Positions 22,701 to 35,719 of a stretch of DNA of 64,000 nucleotides are shown here, in pieces. The notes beneath the pieces were generated by a model that ran no database searches, was not told the origin of the DNA, and saw only the letters and a program-made list of their open reading frames with translations. The stretch's first letter is position 1. Each line of letters starts with the position of its first letter. Where the stretch lies: contig VTPC01000483.1 in NCBI GenBank assembly GCA_011009095.1, positions 186,001 to 250,000 on the forward strand, in the 5' to 3' direction. The stretch comes from Ignelater luminosus. Taxonomy: Eukaryota; Arthropoda; Insecta; Coleoptera; Elateridae. A program made the translations under genes and the position numbers.

Positions 22701-25700
22701 TCGATTTTAATGAAATATCGTAAAATATTGTCTTTAAACGTCAGAAATACCAAACTAAAAGTCACTTACTATTGGAAAAAACGAAAAATACAAATAAGTG
22801 TAAATACCAAGTAATTCCATATTATTGACACCATAAGTCAATATTTTCTTGTAAACGACTGACCTCTTTCATAACGAGTAATTTTCTGCCTCGAGTTTTC
22901 ATTAGGAATTTTAATGACCCTTTTTATTGTTAGCAATCCTATCAAGAAATTCCATATATTTATCAGAATTTTTATTTACGTACCAAAAGTACATAGTAAA
23001 TAGGTGAAAGTGTTTTAGAAAATGTTTAGGGCTAGCGTGCAGTCGTGCTTCCTATACTCGAATTTACTTTTATGGAACTCTCCACTTTGACGCCGATTTC
23101 ATGGTAAGTTTCACAAACAGGTGCGTAGGTTGTTTGGGGTCAAAGATAAATATTACTTCAAGATTATATATTTTTTCTAGATTTTAGAAATCTCTCGTTC
23201 GCTCATTTTAATGTTGTAAGGTTACATCTCATTTGTGTGTCATAAAAAGCTTTAAATGAGATTTTAATAAATTTAAACCTTACTTTTTTATATAACAGAT
23301 GGTTCGTTTAAAGCCAGTAGCTCGAATTAAAACGATTCATCCTAATCTGTTCTCGTTATTTTCTCTTTTGACAGTCGACCTGTTTACCAGGCCATACACA
23401 TGTACAATAAATGCTTTCTAAACCAAGAGAGAGACACTAACTAATATTGACTTTATTTAATATTCTACTTGCGACACAGAAGCGCGTTTTTGTGTGTATT
23501 TTGCGTCACGTTGTTTATTATTTCTTTTGGCAGGTGAATTATATTTATATCCTTAACGCCATGCCATCTTCAATCTGTACCTACTTTTATTATACATATT
23601 TATGTCCAGTTCTCAGAAGTGAAATCTGCTTGTGAATTGTAATTTTGTATTTGGTAACGCCTCTAGGTTTTTCCGGGTTGAAGGGAATTTATTTCGTTCG
23701 GGCAAAAACAAACTTGAAAAAAGGTGTTATTCATCTTTCTCATATTAATGAGGTAATAAAAACAACAACCTAGTCCATAAATGACGATGCACACTATCCA
23801 TTTAACAATTTATTTTGACCTTTGACAGGTGAAAGTTAATACGACAAAACGATTTTGAACTTTATTTGATATTTCAATAAGATAATTCGCTTTTTACTGT
23901 TATTTCCAACAAGGTAAAATCCTCTGCATTGTTTAGATAAACCATAAGTTTCTTTCCAATCACGAAAAGTACTTGAAATGTTTGTTCATTGCAATTATTT
24001 TTTCCAAAGAAAATCCAGGTTGCACAACTTTCAAATGTTTATACAGAGATAAATATTAGGGCATTATTAAATGGATTTTAATTGAATCGCTGGTTTAACA
24101 GAATTAGTAACGTAGGATTACTACGCCCACGTGTAAAAGTGATAATGCTATTGTCTTTAATTAATAATTTCAATTTACTATTACCTACTATATAATTGAC
24201 ATTAATTTTTCCTTGAAACAAATAAGTTATTATTTTTCATGGACAAGTAATTTTTTTCTCTCTTCGTGTCTACTCATACCTCTATTATATTACATACACA
24301 CCATACTTGCCTTTGACAGTATAAGAGAATGAAGCAATAAACCATGTCGTGTTCGATATGCACATTATAATAATATAGCCAATAAATTGTTTTACAATGC
24401 GGAAATTCTATTTTTAATTTTTTTATATTTATAATATACAGTTAACTTCGAGGAGAACAGAATAGTAAGAGAGACCTTCCTTCAGTACAATGTCCACCTT
24501 TAAATATTACTACGCTCGAGATTGGCTCTTATCCAAATGATCTCTTTTGCCGTGATCCGAATAAGTTTTTTTGTTGGAAATTTAGGCGCGGCCGTGTAGA
24601 TGAATTTTATATTACGACATTTGAACTTTTTCGTGTTTTAAAAAATGCAAGAAGAGTGTATCTGAATTTGCTCGTTCTATAGCTTTTCTTGAATTATTTT
24701 TACCGTGAGATTGAATTGAATAATAATTAAAAGTTTTTTGGACTTTGAATTAAACAGTAATACAACTGGGAAATGATTAATTAAGTAGTTATTTCTGTAA
24801 CAAAAAAGTGGATACCTTTTTATCTTTTTGATCTTATGTCTAAATGTAAAATTTAGATTTCCTTTAATTTTTGTAGTATCGTTTATGATATTGTATGATG
24901 CTATAAACCAGTAAACTTAGTTTATCAAGATTTCTTGATTGATTTTTTTGAAGGTAAACATTTTAGGCAATTGGTACTATTATGAAATCTTACGTTCTTA
25001 TGTACTTTTTGTTTACTTTGGTTTTGTTACAATACTGCTTGGTCTTGCCCAAAAGGGCGAGTTGGTTATATCTTCCAACGCTATTATAACACCATCTATA
25101 TTTTGAAATATTTTGACAGTACTTTCAGACAGTACAGACAATACATATGTATATCGTAAGACATATTCGATGTTTCTTGATTCTCTAGTGACATTGGACT
25201 GTACTAGGTAATACCATGTTCAGATATTTACGAATCTGTTATATCTGTATAAGTTTTGAACAATGAGAGCTCCCATGGTCTTAATACATTGTAAATACTG
25301 CAGTATAAAACTCGAGAAAATCGCCATAATAATGGATGGAGTCTTTCTGTTCTACTTAGATCACACACCATTTTGAATGTTCTATTGAAAATTGCGCATC
25401 TTCTTGAATATATTGAAATACATATGTATTCTTTTTATTTATTAATTTTGGTTTCTGTAGTAGTAGAAAGCTCTTTTCTAAATGGGTTTTGTTTCAGTAT
25501 TAATAATCAAAGATTTGTTTTCTCCAAGTTTTGATCGCTCTTTTCTTCCTCTTGTCCAATAATAAATTGCTGAAATATCAGTACCGTACTTTCATTCCAC
25601 TTAAGACGGTGACATCCATTGTTATATTATAATCGAGACAATCCAATCAGTATAGTCATATACTCGAATTTTTGATTCAGAATATTTATCAACAGAATCT

Positions 25701-26500
25701 AGTACGATTGGATTACTGTGCAGCTCACATTTGTAGTTTTTAAACCTTACCAAATTTCTAAACATTTTATTACCCTAAATCCCCGCAAACTGCTATAAAC
25801 ACCAATGAGAATTAAGAGCATCTGAAAAAAAGTCATTAAAAATGGAATCTGTCTGTATGTACTAAGTACTTATTATTGATTTTCGTAGCAAAATATCATA
25901 AAAAAGAGAATTCGGTATTATTCTGTTCAACTAACCTAAACTGTATCATACACAGTTCACTACTCCTATAGAGTTCCTATCTCGTATTAGTGGGGACAAA
26001 CAGTACTATCCGTTAAGTTCAGATTGAATGTGCACCTGAGGCAAAACCACGAATGTTAATTGCTGAGTATCGATTTTCCTGATTTTCTCTTTTAGCTTTA
26101 ATTTTGGCTCAGTGTATTTTATCTATCTGTTGGGAACACTATGCCAGCAAAAAAGCACTCGATATGACAGCTGTAGTAGTTTCCGAAGAAAAATTCGTAT
26201 TAAATGCCCAAGATGGTCTAGCGACTGAGAAATTTCTATATTTCTTGAATCTTAAATAAAGTCATAATTTGAAAGAATTTTAGAAATCAACCCATTAGTG
26301 CCCAAAATTCAATTTTCGATCTACAGTATTGAAATTTTGTACAGAGGTAGGTAATAGTATAATAAAACATTCCTGAAGTTTTTTAATTTTATATTTATTT
26401 ATAAATATGAAAAAAAAAATGTTGGCAGCTTAAGTTGCTTCGGTACTTTGACTGTCCTTTATTATTATTAATATATGACCTTGTCCGTCCCGACGAAAAT
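19764..26500. other. intron, AT-rich, no recognised gene
   Basis: Frames of about 60 codons (20797-20979 minus, 22297-22488 plus, 23447-23635 plus) match nothing I recognise. The 21.2-22.1 kb part has phrases such as TTTTGAGCAGCTCATCTC that recur in diverged form near 54.6 kb inverted, which suggests old dispersed repeats. Confidence 0.4.
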
Positions 26501-27690
26501 CTTCTAACACGAGGGAAAACACTAACGTTTATGATGGACGTGAATCTCTTCTTGAAGGTTCGATATTGTAAGTTTGCAAAAGGAATAAAGCACACTATCA
26601 TCGAAATTCCAACAAAGGTATATTCTTGCCAATTCTGCTGTATAGCAACCATTCCTGGATACAGCTTCAATCTACTGCCCAACTAAAAAAGGGCCATCAA
26701 CGATATGTCGAAACGAATTGATCATTTAGATATATTCCACCCAAATGCTGATTGTAAGATGCAGCAGGCATACTTACGTCGATCTTCTTTTTTCAGCCCT
26801 AGAATGTCGAACTGCAGTTTTCATTGGTTCCAGTGGTGTGCAATTTGTCACGACGGTTACTACCGCTTTGTACTATTTCCAGTGTGTACCATCTGCTTTA
26901 CTCTGAAAAAAAACCTGTTTTGTCTAGATACAGCTTTTTTGTCACAAAATCCAATTTCTTTAGGAACTCGGTTTTCTCGCAAAGTTCTTATTCCTCCATG
27001 ACTCAAACGAGTAAGTTCAGTTAGCAGTCCAATTGAAGAGAACAGGTTGTCAAAGTATAGTTCTACGCCTTTAGGAAGGTTTGCATTTTGTGCTAATCCT
27101 AAAACTACACTCCCACCTTTCTCATAAGTCGTTTCTGGTAGGCGAGTCGATGATCCACATGATATAATAGTCCACCGGAATTAGCCAAACACCATAACTT
27201 AAACCCAAACCTTATGGGCTTGCCTTTTATAAATTGTTTAGTTCCATGGTAGCCATAATAGGGAATTTTGCTCTCATCAACAGAGCAATTTTCATCAATG
27301 TCAGTTTGTTTGAAAGCATCGTTAAGGTTTTTAAAAATAGGTCTGACTATAGAATGTATCAGATCCATCCATTTTTGAATTATCCGCAAGATGCAAGTAT
27401 GTCATCAAAACGATTTCTTCTAATTGCATTTGTCACAATAGGAATTTGACAATCAGGTTCAACCTTCAACCAGTACATTCGCTTGCTTGGTAGAGAATGA
27501 TATCCCGAGGAAAGCATAATGCCAAGAACAACTATTATCCCTTCTGCAGTAATATTTACATTATGATTTCCCTTTTGCGCTGCATAAATATTACTTTGCA
27601 CGACGATTTCACTAATAAATTCGTCTCTAAAAAAAGCTACGAATGCATCAAGGGGTTTACTGATACTTTATTTGCGTGTTGAGTTTCTCA
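26500..27690 (-). mobile_element. decayed piggyBac transposase
   Basis: PiggyBac transposases are DDD enzymes that cut and paste at TTAA. Read on the minus strand from 27690, conserved family segments appear in order: PLDAFVAFFRDEF (outside any complete ORF), then GIIVVLGIMLSSGYHSLPSKRMYW, then CSVDESKIPYYGYHGTKQF with GKPIRFGFKLWCLA, and after a frameshift near 27110 VVLGLAQNANLPKG with YFDNLF. After that come TIRENR-like LRENRVPK, VVTVVTNCTPLEP and YNQHLGG. The first catalytic Asp (27276-27278) and the second (27049-27051) are still there. The third region is frameshifted and unclear. Several frameshifts and stops show it is dead. The family usually has 500-600 residues; about 390 codons are seen here. 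No terminal repeats or TTAA borders could be assigned. Confidence 0.9.
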
Positions 27691-27699
27691 GCTTGTTGA

Positions 27700-29980
27700 T
27701 TTCAGTCCCTGATACCAATCAATGTGTTATTCTCAACACTAGAATTGTGTGAAAATGTAGAATCTCCCTGATAGTGAATATAGCAAATGATCAACGAGTG
27801 AATAACATGAGTTTTTGCTTGCTTTCGTGTCTAAGATATTGCTATTGTCATAGATTTAACAACCTTGTAAATTTTCTGCACTAGTCCAAAAATCTTCTAG
27901 TTTTTACCATGCGACTTACAATTTTACCTTCTTACCCCAGAAAAAGACATAACTTTGAATTTTCCCTGTTTTGGGAAATTGTAATCTGAGTCGAAAATCA
28001 CACCCTCAACTTTTCATTTTGGAAGAAGACATGTAAAAGCATAAACCTCTGTTTAAATAGCGAATTTTTTATTATTAAAGCTAAACTTGAACTAAGAACA
28101 AGTAAAACGGAAATTCTATTTCTGTAATTTCTAAATTACAATTCGAATCGTATAAAGATTGGATTCAACATTTATTCAATCTTTTGAAAAAAAAAAAACA
28201 TTTGATTTTTCATTTTCTCAAACTTACAGTATTGGCTAATATGTAGTTCTTAATCCTGCAAAAATCGGGCATTTTTAGTTTTCTATTTTTGTAGGTAGGC
28301 ACTCTGCATATGGCTGATTAAAATGGCGACCAAACGTTTTGCAAATCTCTACTTTTGTAGATTTCTTTGCTTCAAAAAAGTTTGATGACCAAAACATTCA
28401 AAAATCTTTTTAATGGACTTGACGCAAAACATGAAATTTTGGACTGCGAAGAAATCTCTAAAATCAACTAGTAAATTGTCCAAGACATTTGTATGTTATT
28501 GAAGGATTAATTCTTTAGTTAAAAGACTTTCCTTTCTTCTATCAGATTTTAGTAAAAACAATTTTAGTCAAATATTTTGCATTCGCAAACATTCTGATGA
28601 TTTAGACTATTAATCTGAGCAGCTGTAGCTCAAATCATTTGATGGACTATTTTCAGAATTTTTATAGTATATTTTGGATTTACCTTTTTCCGGGCAGTAT
28701 ACGTATTTCAATTTAAGCTTGATCATGACTGAAGTCATGTAGAATTGATTCTGAAGTAAGATCGAGTTGAACAGAAAATTTCATATAAGGACAACGTCAA
28801 CAAACTCTCAACGTTTAATCCACAATTCTAAAATTTGTCAGAACTGTTGATTTTGGATAAAGGATCTTTATAAATTCATTTAATTAGACTGTACAGTATT
28901 TTTTCTTGCCTAAAAGTTTTTGACGTTGCTCTATTGATGATTACCTAAATGTTCATTTACTTACATTTTGTCTCAAAGTCTTACCCATTTTTTAGGAAAT
29001 TAGTAGCCGAAGTAACAAGATAACAAGCATAGATTTCTGTATGAATTTTACCTAGAACAGAAAAATACAAATAGGTGGGAAAACAAATGTTTATGAGCAC
29101 AGATTTCGGTCGAATCGTTGCTCAAGCTTCTTTAAATGATTACTTTACAAAAAGTAACCGGATTTTATAGATTGGAATTTTAAAAGAACATCATTGTTTT
29201 GAAACGTATAGGAACTATTTTTAAAAAATATTTATAGGAATTGAAATTTTTTAAATTTTAGAAGTTTCGCTAAAAAAATCCACGTGAATAATAACGTGAC
29301 TAAAGTACATAAAACAGAAAAAACAACAGTTTTTTATACATTCATTTTGTTAGAGAAGAAATATTTAAAAAAATTGAGATTGACAATTGAAATCGGCGAG
29401 AAACAAAATATTTCTAAATGACAAAAATGACCATAATGTTATTATTTAGAAAACAATTGAAAAGTGAACTTTTGAAATTTCTTTTCTTGTGTTTGCCATT
29501 TTCCAATTAACGTATGTCATAGATATATTTAATTCAAATGAAAATGAAATACTGATAAAGGTAAATTTCAAGATTAGAAATGGCAATTTTTTATATTCGT
29601 TTGTTTTATTATAATTTTGTTTCTGAGCCTTCTAAGGCTAGCAAATTTTAAAATATTTTTCGTTAGAACAGCGAGCATTATATAGATAGTGAAAAGAAAA
29701 TAATACGAGAATTATAAAATTAAATCAATTTTTCCAATTTCAAGAGTTTCGAACAAAAAGGTTAAATTGAAATAATGAAAAAAAATATAATAAAGATATC
29801 TTGTTTCTAAAATACAAAAACTATTGAAAAACAAGCTAAAACCGTATCTATCAAGTACAATTATTCCAATTATCCCTAAAAAACAACATAGCGTTTCAAC
29901 AGCATCGTCCAAATCTGTACGTATAAAAAAGCACAGTTCGCTAAAGTTCAACAACGCAGTTAATATTCGAGAGCACACAC
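27700..29980. other. intron, AT-rich, nothing recognised
   Basis: There is no open coding segment of note; the 88-codon minus frame at 29712-29978 is AT-rich and lacks motifs. Parts (28.3-28.9 kb) resemble other degenerate intron DNA, but no repeat borders are visible. Confidence 0.4.
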
Positions 29981-30225
29981 CGCTCAGCGCTTAGAGAGTT
30001 GAAACTTTTAGTTGTTTAGAGAATACAGAAATGACTTGCACGGTTCAAAATCTGACAACTATGCGCTATGATAGGAAAGGCAACGTAGCAGTTATGTAAG
30101 CAGCTGTGTCGGGTCGCGTGACGTCATTGCTTTAGCCTACTAGACCTGCCGCTTGCTCTGCTGCTGTGTTGGCTAACAACTCGCCAGGCCAACTCGATTC
30201 GTAGAATTTCTTCTTCTTTTAGCTT
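29975..30225. promoter_or_regulatory. CpG-richer island with a CRE palindrome
   Basis: About 250 bases are clearly GC-richer than the flanks (CACCGCTCAGCGC, GTCGGGTCGCGTGACGTCATTG, CCTGCCGCTTGCTC, CGCCAGGCCAACTCG). It contains a full CREB/ATF palindrome TGACGTCA at 30119-30126. No ORF or transposon signature was found. Within a long first intron this is a candidate enhancer or alternative promoter. Confidence 0.4.
30119..30126. promoter_or_regulatory. CRE palindrome TGACGTCA
   Basis: This is an exact match to the CREB/ATF consensus inside a CpG-rich block. Two further copies occur at 46973-46980 and 49086-49093. Confidence 0.35.
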
Positions 30226-30229
30226 GGGG

Positions 30230-33200
30230 TTTTCGTGGGATGTTTATTAAAATGCCTGGGAAACGATGCCTTTTTTTTCACTGCAGTTTATTTTTGGTGT
30301 GGTTATGGCGCAGTTTTTTTCTTATACAGGCATAATGGTGTTATAGCCGGAAATTACTGTGTTTTGTATATAATTAAATGGTCGTTTCTGATTTTCTGAC
30401 GGACATCAAGGTCCCTTAAGGCTTTAAATTTTAAAAATCATTTTTTAATTTTGCCCCTTAAAGGCTTGAACATGAATTCTATTTTTAATCGACTATCAAT
30501 TCCGTGTTTAGTAATGATAAATTTTATTTTATCATTGAACCGTTTCTTTTGATTATCAAAATGTTTTTAAGTAATAGGAACAAGGAAGAATAGTTTCTTA
30601 ATAAAGTTTTTTAAGTATTTCTTAAATTTTTAAACTAAATTTAGACCTGTGTCCTTCTTTTCTTAAATATCTTTGTATAATTTGATATCCAGTACGCTTC
30701 TGATAATAATACCCTGGGATATTTGTTTTCTTTTCGAGTTTAGTCACCTGTAAAAGGTAAAACCAAGCAGTAACGTTATACTTGATACCATAGGAATGAC
30801 TAACAGGTGAACGGCAAAGGTAGGTCTAGAAAAACCCGATTCTTTTCGTTGAATTCTCAAAGATAGAGTTTGCAAACGTTTGTAATTTTATATATTCAGG
30901 GTTTGAAATTTTCTCTTGCATTTCAAAGGTTGAAATTGTAGCTTTTAATTAAAATCTTTGTAGCACCAGTTTTTGGATGAACTAGCCAACTTTGAAAAAA
31001 CCAGAGAAAAGTTAATTAACATCAAAATGTATATTTTTGTTTATCATTGACGCGTATACATACTTGAAATGAGAATTTATTAAAACGAAAGATGTGTAAT
31101 TAAGACTTTTTTTGTATTTGCTCTTCCATTTTCATAATTAATCTTTCGGCTTACAAAAATTTTTCATTTAAAATTAAAATTTTCTCGCCAAAAACGTATA
31201 ATGGTTTTTAGACAAGAAGGAGAAAAATTGAACTGGCCTTCGTTATTTATTCTTCATTAATTAAAAGTTTAAATTAATAAATTAAGGTTCCTCAAAAGAC
31301 GCCCAATTGTTTTCTTTTAATTCCCCCCTCTCTTTTCTTCCATGTTTCTTTTCCTCATTATGCTTTACACTTAACATTATTTTAATGATTTTATTCAAGG
31401 TTGTGGCCCGTATTATTAATAAACTTCCAGAAATTTGATGATAAATTATAATGAACACAAGACTATCTCACTAAATTTTTAATTAAGAAAGCCTGGTACC
31501 TTCATTTATTCAGAGGGATAAATTAATGTCTATTATTATTTTTAATGGCAGCAGTTGAGAATGCTTCTGATAGGTAAATTATTTTTCCTGACCAAAAAAC
31601 CTTAATGATAGGGTTACATTTCTAAAATCTCTCTATTATTTGCCTTTTAAATAAAAGAAGATTGTCCTGAAAAAAAAGACATTGGTATATACATAATTTA
31701 TTGGGAATCTAAGTTTATCATAATTTCAGTATTAAAAATTTATTAGAAAATGCACGTTTGTAGTGTCTCTCTATGGTAATTGTATTGTCTATACAGATAT
31801 GGTAATTCAAACGTAACCTTATACCATTTTATGTTATTCGTGCATGACCGATTGCCGTTTCTTCATTTAAATAACACTAGAAAGAAGTTTTGTTGTATCG
31901 GTCAGGGCTCACCTTTGACTTTTTCCCTATATTTATTTTTTTATTTCAATAGCTAACAGGTGTTTCTATCAAGTAGAAGTAAACAAAAGACTTTAGTTTT
32001 GTTTTACTTTTGTTTTGGAGAAATAAATGAGTTAGTAGATAATTTCTGGTTACTCCCCAAGACTGTTTTTGGCTTCATGGTCAAAATAATTTTCTGTTGA
32101 ATTAATCGCTTCCAGATGAAAATTTACTTTATAATAACCAGATAATGGCATTTAAGTAAAGATACAGATGGTGATCTGTATTTGCTGATTGAATATGTGT
32201 ATATGATATTAGCTATAGTTTGCTCAACACTATCGATTATCAATCAAACAGTATTGTAGCGTTTAACCAACTAACTATAATAAATATTTCTTCTCGTAGA
32301 TAAAATAAGGTCCAAATATTTGGAAAAACTTAAGGAATTTTTATTTATCAGTGGCCAAAATATGCCAAGTCTGTAGCTATAAATCATCATCACAAGTACA
32401 AATTGGTTTTTCTCTTCATTTTTAATCTTTGACAGATTTTATTGATCACCGCCGAGTTAAATATTCTTTCACAATTATTTTAGTGTTCATTTTTTATTCT
32501 TGGAATTGTACTTGTTTTCATGGTTAAAGCATGTTTAAGCTTTTCTTACTGTTTCTGGAGAGAATTTTTCCAGTTTTGTTGAATATTTTCTGTCTTTTTC
32601 TGCGATATTTGTTTTACTACATGACAATAAGCTAAGATGTTTTAAAAATTCTGCTTCTACGCGTTTTTCAGTAAAACGTTAAAACTACTTACTGTATTGA
32701 CCACTTTATTATCTGCTAACAACCTTGTATTGGATCAATTTTTTAGGTTAGATTTATACTTGTAGCTACTTTGAATCTTAAAATAATCATCTCGACCTTC
32801 ATTCATTGAAACTCTATCTTAACCTCTCTATATGATGTTTCTCGTTTGTTTCCATTAAGTTGCTATTAACAGGTCTTGTTTTAAATTATGTCTTGCTCGT
32901 GATACCTATAATAGTTTTTGCTGTTCCAAAAGACCATAGCATTGATCTTCTAGAAAAATGACTTAATGTTTTCTTCTGCGTTTGATCTTTGAACTCTTTT
33001 ATATTCCTGCAGAAGTTGTTAGGCTCCTTAATAAATAGAAATGTATATGCGAGAGATCTGATTTTTGCTCTATGCAGAGTAATTTTACCCATTGAACAAT
33101 GCTGGTTTCACTTTCCCTTAAGCAGTACTGGGGAAATATAGCATCTCACAGCTCATAGTTTGGTCTGTCTATTCTGATATTTCTTTTTTCATACTTCAAG

Positions 33201-33390
33201 ACTTCAAATATATTCGTACAAAGGAAACTTTTTGAGAAACTCATTTAAAATAAAGAAAGTATGTTATTTCTGGACTTCATAGAAACTTTGCATAGTAGAA
33301 TTCGAATTTTTGTTTGGTCACCCTTGTCATTTGCTCGAAATTAGAAAGTAATGGTTTGAAATGTCAAATGAGAAACTTCGATTATATTCA
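30230..33390. other. intron, AT-rich, nothing recognised
   Basis: The stretch has no recognisable coding segment; the 68-codon minus frame at 32886-33092 lacks motifs. A pyrimidine-rich run lies near 31322-31360. Confidence 0.4.
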
Positions 33391-33393
33391 AAG

Positions 33394-33748
33394 AACTCCG
33401 AAGGAGTCGTTAGTGAATTTGCGAAGTCCGCCCGAATTTTTGTCAAATTTTGAAATTTTGACTTTAGATTTGGATTCTACATCAAAAACTAAAGACGACG
33501 TACTATCTTCGTTTTTTGATAACTCTTTGGGAACATGGTCAAAATGGCCGCCGAAAATTGGAAACTTTTCAAAAAAAATTGTTTTTACTTTAGAATCGTA
33601 TTCTACATCAAGATATAAGAGAAACGTATACTTTTAGTTTTTTGATATCACCTCGGAAACATGGTGGAAATGGCCGCCAAAATTTGAAAAAAGTAGCAAA
33701 ACAGGAGTTCGTTGTGGTTATGCTTTACATTCTCAGATGTTTTTATCA
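33394..33748 (+). repeat. dispersed repeat family R1, copy 3, with internal duplication
   Basis: It opens with the palindrome-like AACTCCGAAGGAGTC and closes with GCTTTACATTCTCAGATG, like copy 1. The module from GTTTTTTGATA to AATGGCCGCC occurs twice, near 33511-33553 and 33637-33682, about 125 bases apart. This makes the copy longer than the others. The 107-codon plus frame at 33314-33637 is repeat-derived. Confidence 0.75.
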
Positions 33749-33749
33749 T

Positions 33750-34805
33750 AAATTCATGGTATAGAGTCGAATACAGTTTTGGAACAAAACCCATTTAATA
33801 GGCAAAATGTATGTATGCAGCGTATCAGACCTTTGAATTTTTCCATTGAAATGCATTCTACTAAAAATGATGAATGAAGATTTATAGCAGATTTTCAAAT
33901 TGGTTGTTAAATAGGTATGGTTGCTCAAAATAAAGGATTTTCACTTTTTTCTGATATGTTAAAATTTTTTTGACGGTAATAAATTCCATTCATTCAGAAA
34001 AGTCAGGGTTCAAAAGTTACCTCGAGCGCGTATAGTATTCTGCTTTCTGTAAAATGCAAGTAATCAGAACCAAAATGATATTTAATGTAACTCTTTTAGA
34101 TTTCAATGTCATACTATATAAATAAAAATTGAATCTGAGAAATTTAAAAATGTTAATTTGTAAGACTTTGGGTTTATTGATTTTACGCTTATGTCTCAGC
34201 TGTTTGACGACTGAGGTTTTCCAGAAGTTAACTCGTAACTTGAAAACTGAGATTTTTGAAATTGTTGGTCTCATATCTCAGCTGTTTACCTGCAGATATT
34301 CAGATTCTTCAAATTCTGATTTTACTTTTTGGGAGAAAAGGATTTGCAGTGAGAAAACTTGAATGTATTTCTGATAGGAGATTGCCAAAATAAATTTTCT
34401 TTCATAAATCTAAGATCTCTTTTGAAATTGTTTCTTTTTAACAGCAACTTGGTTTCAATATAGTTGAGGACAGTTTATCTAGATCATTTTTGTTTACATC
34501 CAAATATTTTTTAGAGGTCCTCAGTTTGATATTTAAACTCTGTCAACAACTTGAAACATACATAACGTTTGGGCTTAATAATTTTAAGTTTTCTGTATAT
34601 AAGAATTTGACTTACTTAAATGATCATGGGGTAGTTTGAATATTCTTAATTTCTTTTAGGCGGTGATGATTAGTTAGTGAGGACAATCATGCTATTAACA
34701 ATCCAGTATCTACATAGGTCCTATAGGACAGTGTTTTATACATTCGAAAGAAGTTAAATCCCCTTAGGCGTGTATGTTGTGCCAGAATTTGTTCCAGGTG
34801 CATTC
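33750..34805. other. intron, AT-rich, nothing recognised
   Basis: TCTCAGCTGTTT occurs twice, near 34194 and 34276, in a degenerate repeat-like setting. Overlapping frames on both strands (34017-34362) lack motifs. Confidence 0.35.
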
Positions 34806-35135
34806 ATCAGTGTTATTACAGATACTTGTCTTTTAGTATCTAGATGCAGATACTTGTTAAGATACATATCTAGATAAGAAACTTCGTTTTGGTATCTACA
34901 TAAAATTTACCTAAATCCTTGAAGCAAGCGGTGAGTTTGATGTCTAAGGGTCACCCATCTAAGTAGTGATTCTGTTGAACTGAACTTTTACTGCTGCATG
35001 CTATTTGCTAGTTGGCATCATAAACCACATCATTTTGAATTTTGATGGCATTTTAAAATTTTTGAAACAGATACAGTTACATATTTCTAAAAATATCTAT
35101 TTAAATAGATAACTATACCTCAACACTTGCAAGAT
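34806..35135. repeat. possible degenerate hAT-like relic rich in AGATAC/GTATCT
   Basis: Both ends of this stretch are dense in AGATACTT, GTATCTAGAT and ATATCTA words in opposite orientations (34827-34900 and 35065-35125), with a plain middle. hAT elements often have such subterminal motif clusters. No convincing terminal inverted repeat or 8-bp target duplication was found, so this is weak. Confidence 0.2.
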
Positions 35136-35139
35136 GAGC

Positions 35140-35719
35140 AAACTGATCAAGTCGATTTTTTTTTCTATAGGGAACTATCTACTTAATATTAGAATGCACA
35201 GACAGGCCCATCTAAATTTCATTTCTTCTCTTTGTTGATGATAATTTTTTTCCGCTCTGTTTTGGCAATGACACCCATAATTTCGATTGAAGAAAACATG
35301 TGGTTCTTAATAAATGGTGGGTGGCTTTTTTTGTGGAAATTTTTTGCCACACATAAAGAATGAAATGGAATAATGGATGCAATAGAATGAAAATACTTGC
35401 AAGTTCGTCAGCTTTTTTCGCTTCTAATCCGTCATTTTGGCTTTCTCGGTTTTGGTCTGGGACAAAATCTGTCATTCGAGGAATGTTTGCTTTGACACTT
35501 TTTCTTTTTGAATTTGTACCTTTTTAGATTATTGAAGTCGACAAAAACAGAAAGACAAGGTTTGCTGATTCCAAAACAGATTCATTTTTATTGAAAACTT
35601 GGCTTTGTGTGGAAGAATCTAATTTTCTCCAGAAGTTCTTTTGAGAAGTATTTAGTTGGGAAACTTTTAACGAACTGCTTCCGGGTTTTCGAAAGACCTA
35701 AATATTGTGTTTTACATTG
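35140..35719. other. intron, unassigned DNA beside the mariner relic
   Basis: A minus-strand frame (35212-35475) reads QNRESQNDGLEAKKADELA near its start but matches nothing I know. It may be unrelated host DNA that replaced the deleted mariner 3' half, or an insertion. Confidence 0.3.

Noticed and set aside
26435..26686. 83-codon + strand ORF
   Set aside because: It is antisense to the decayed piggyBac transposase, which explains the open stretch better.
33314..33637. 107-codon + strand ORF
   Set aside because: It is built from repeat family R1 copy 3; the frame is not conserved in the other copies.
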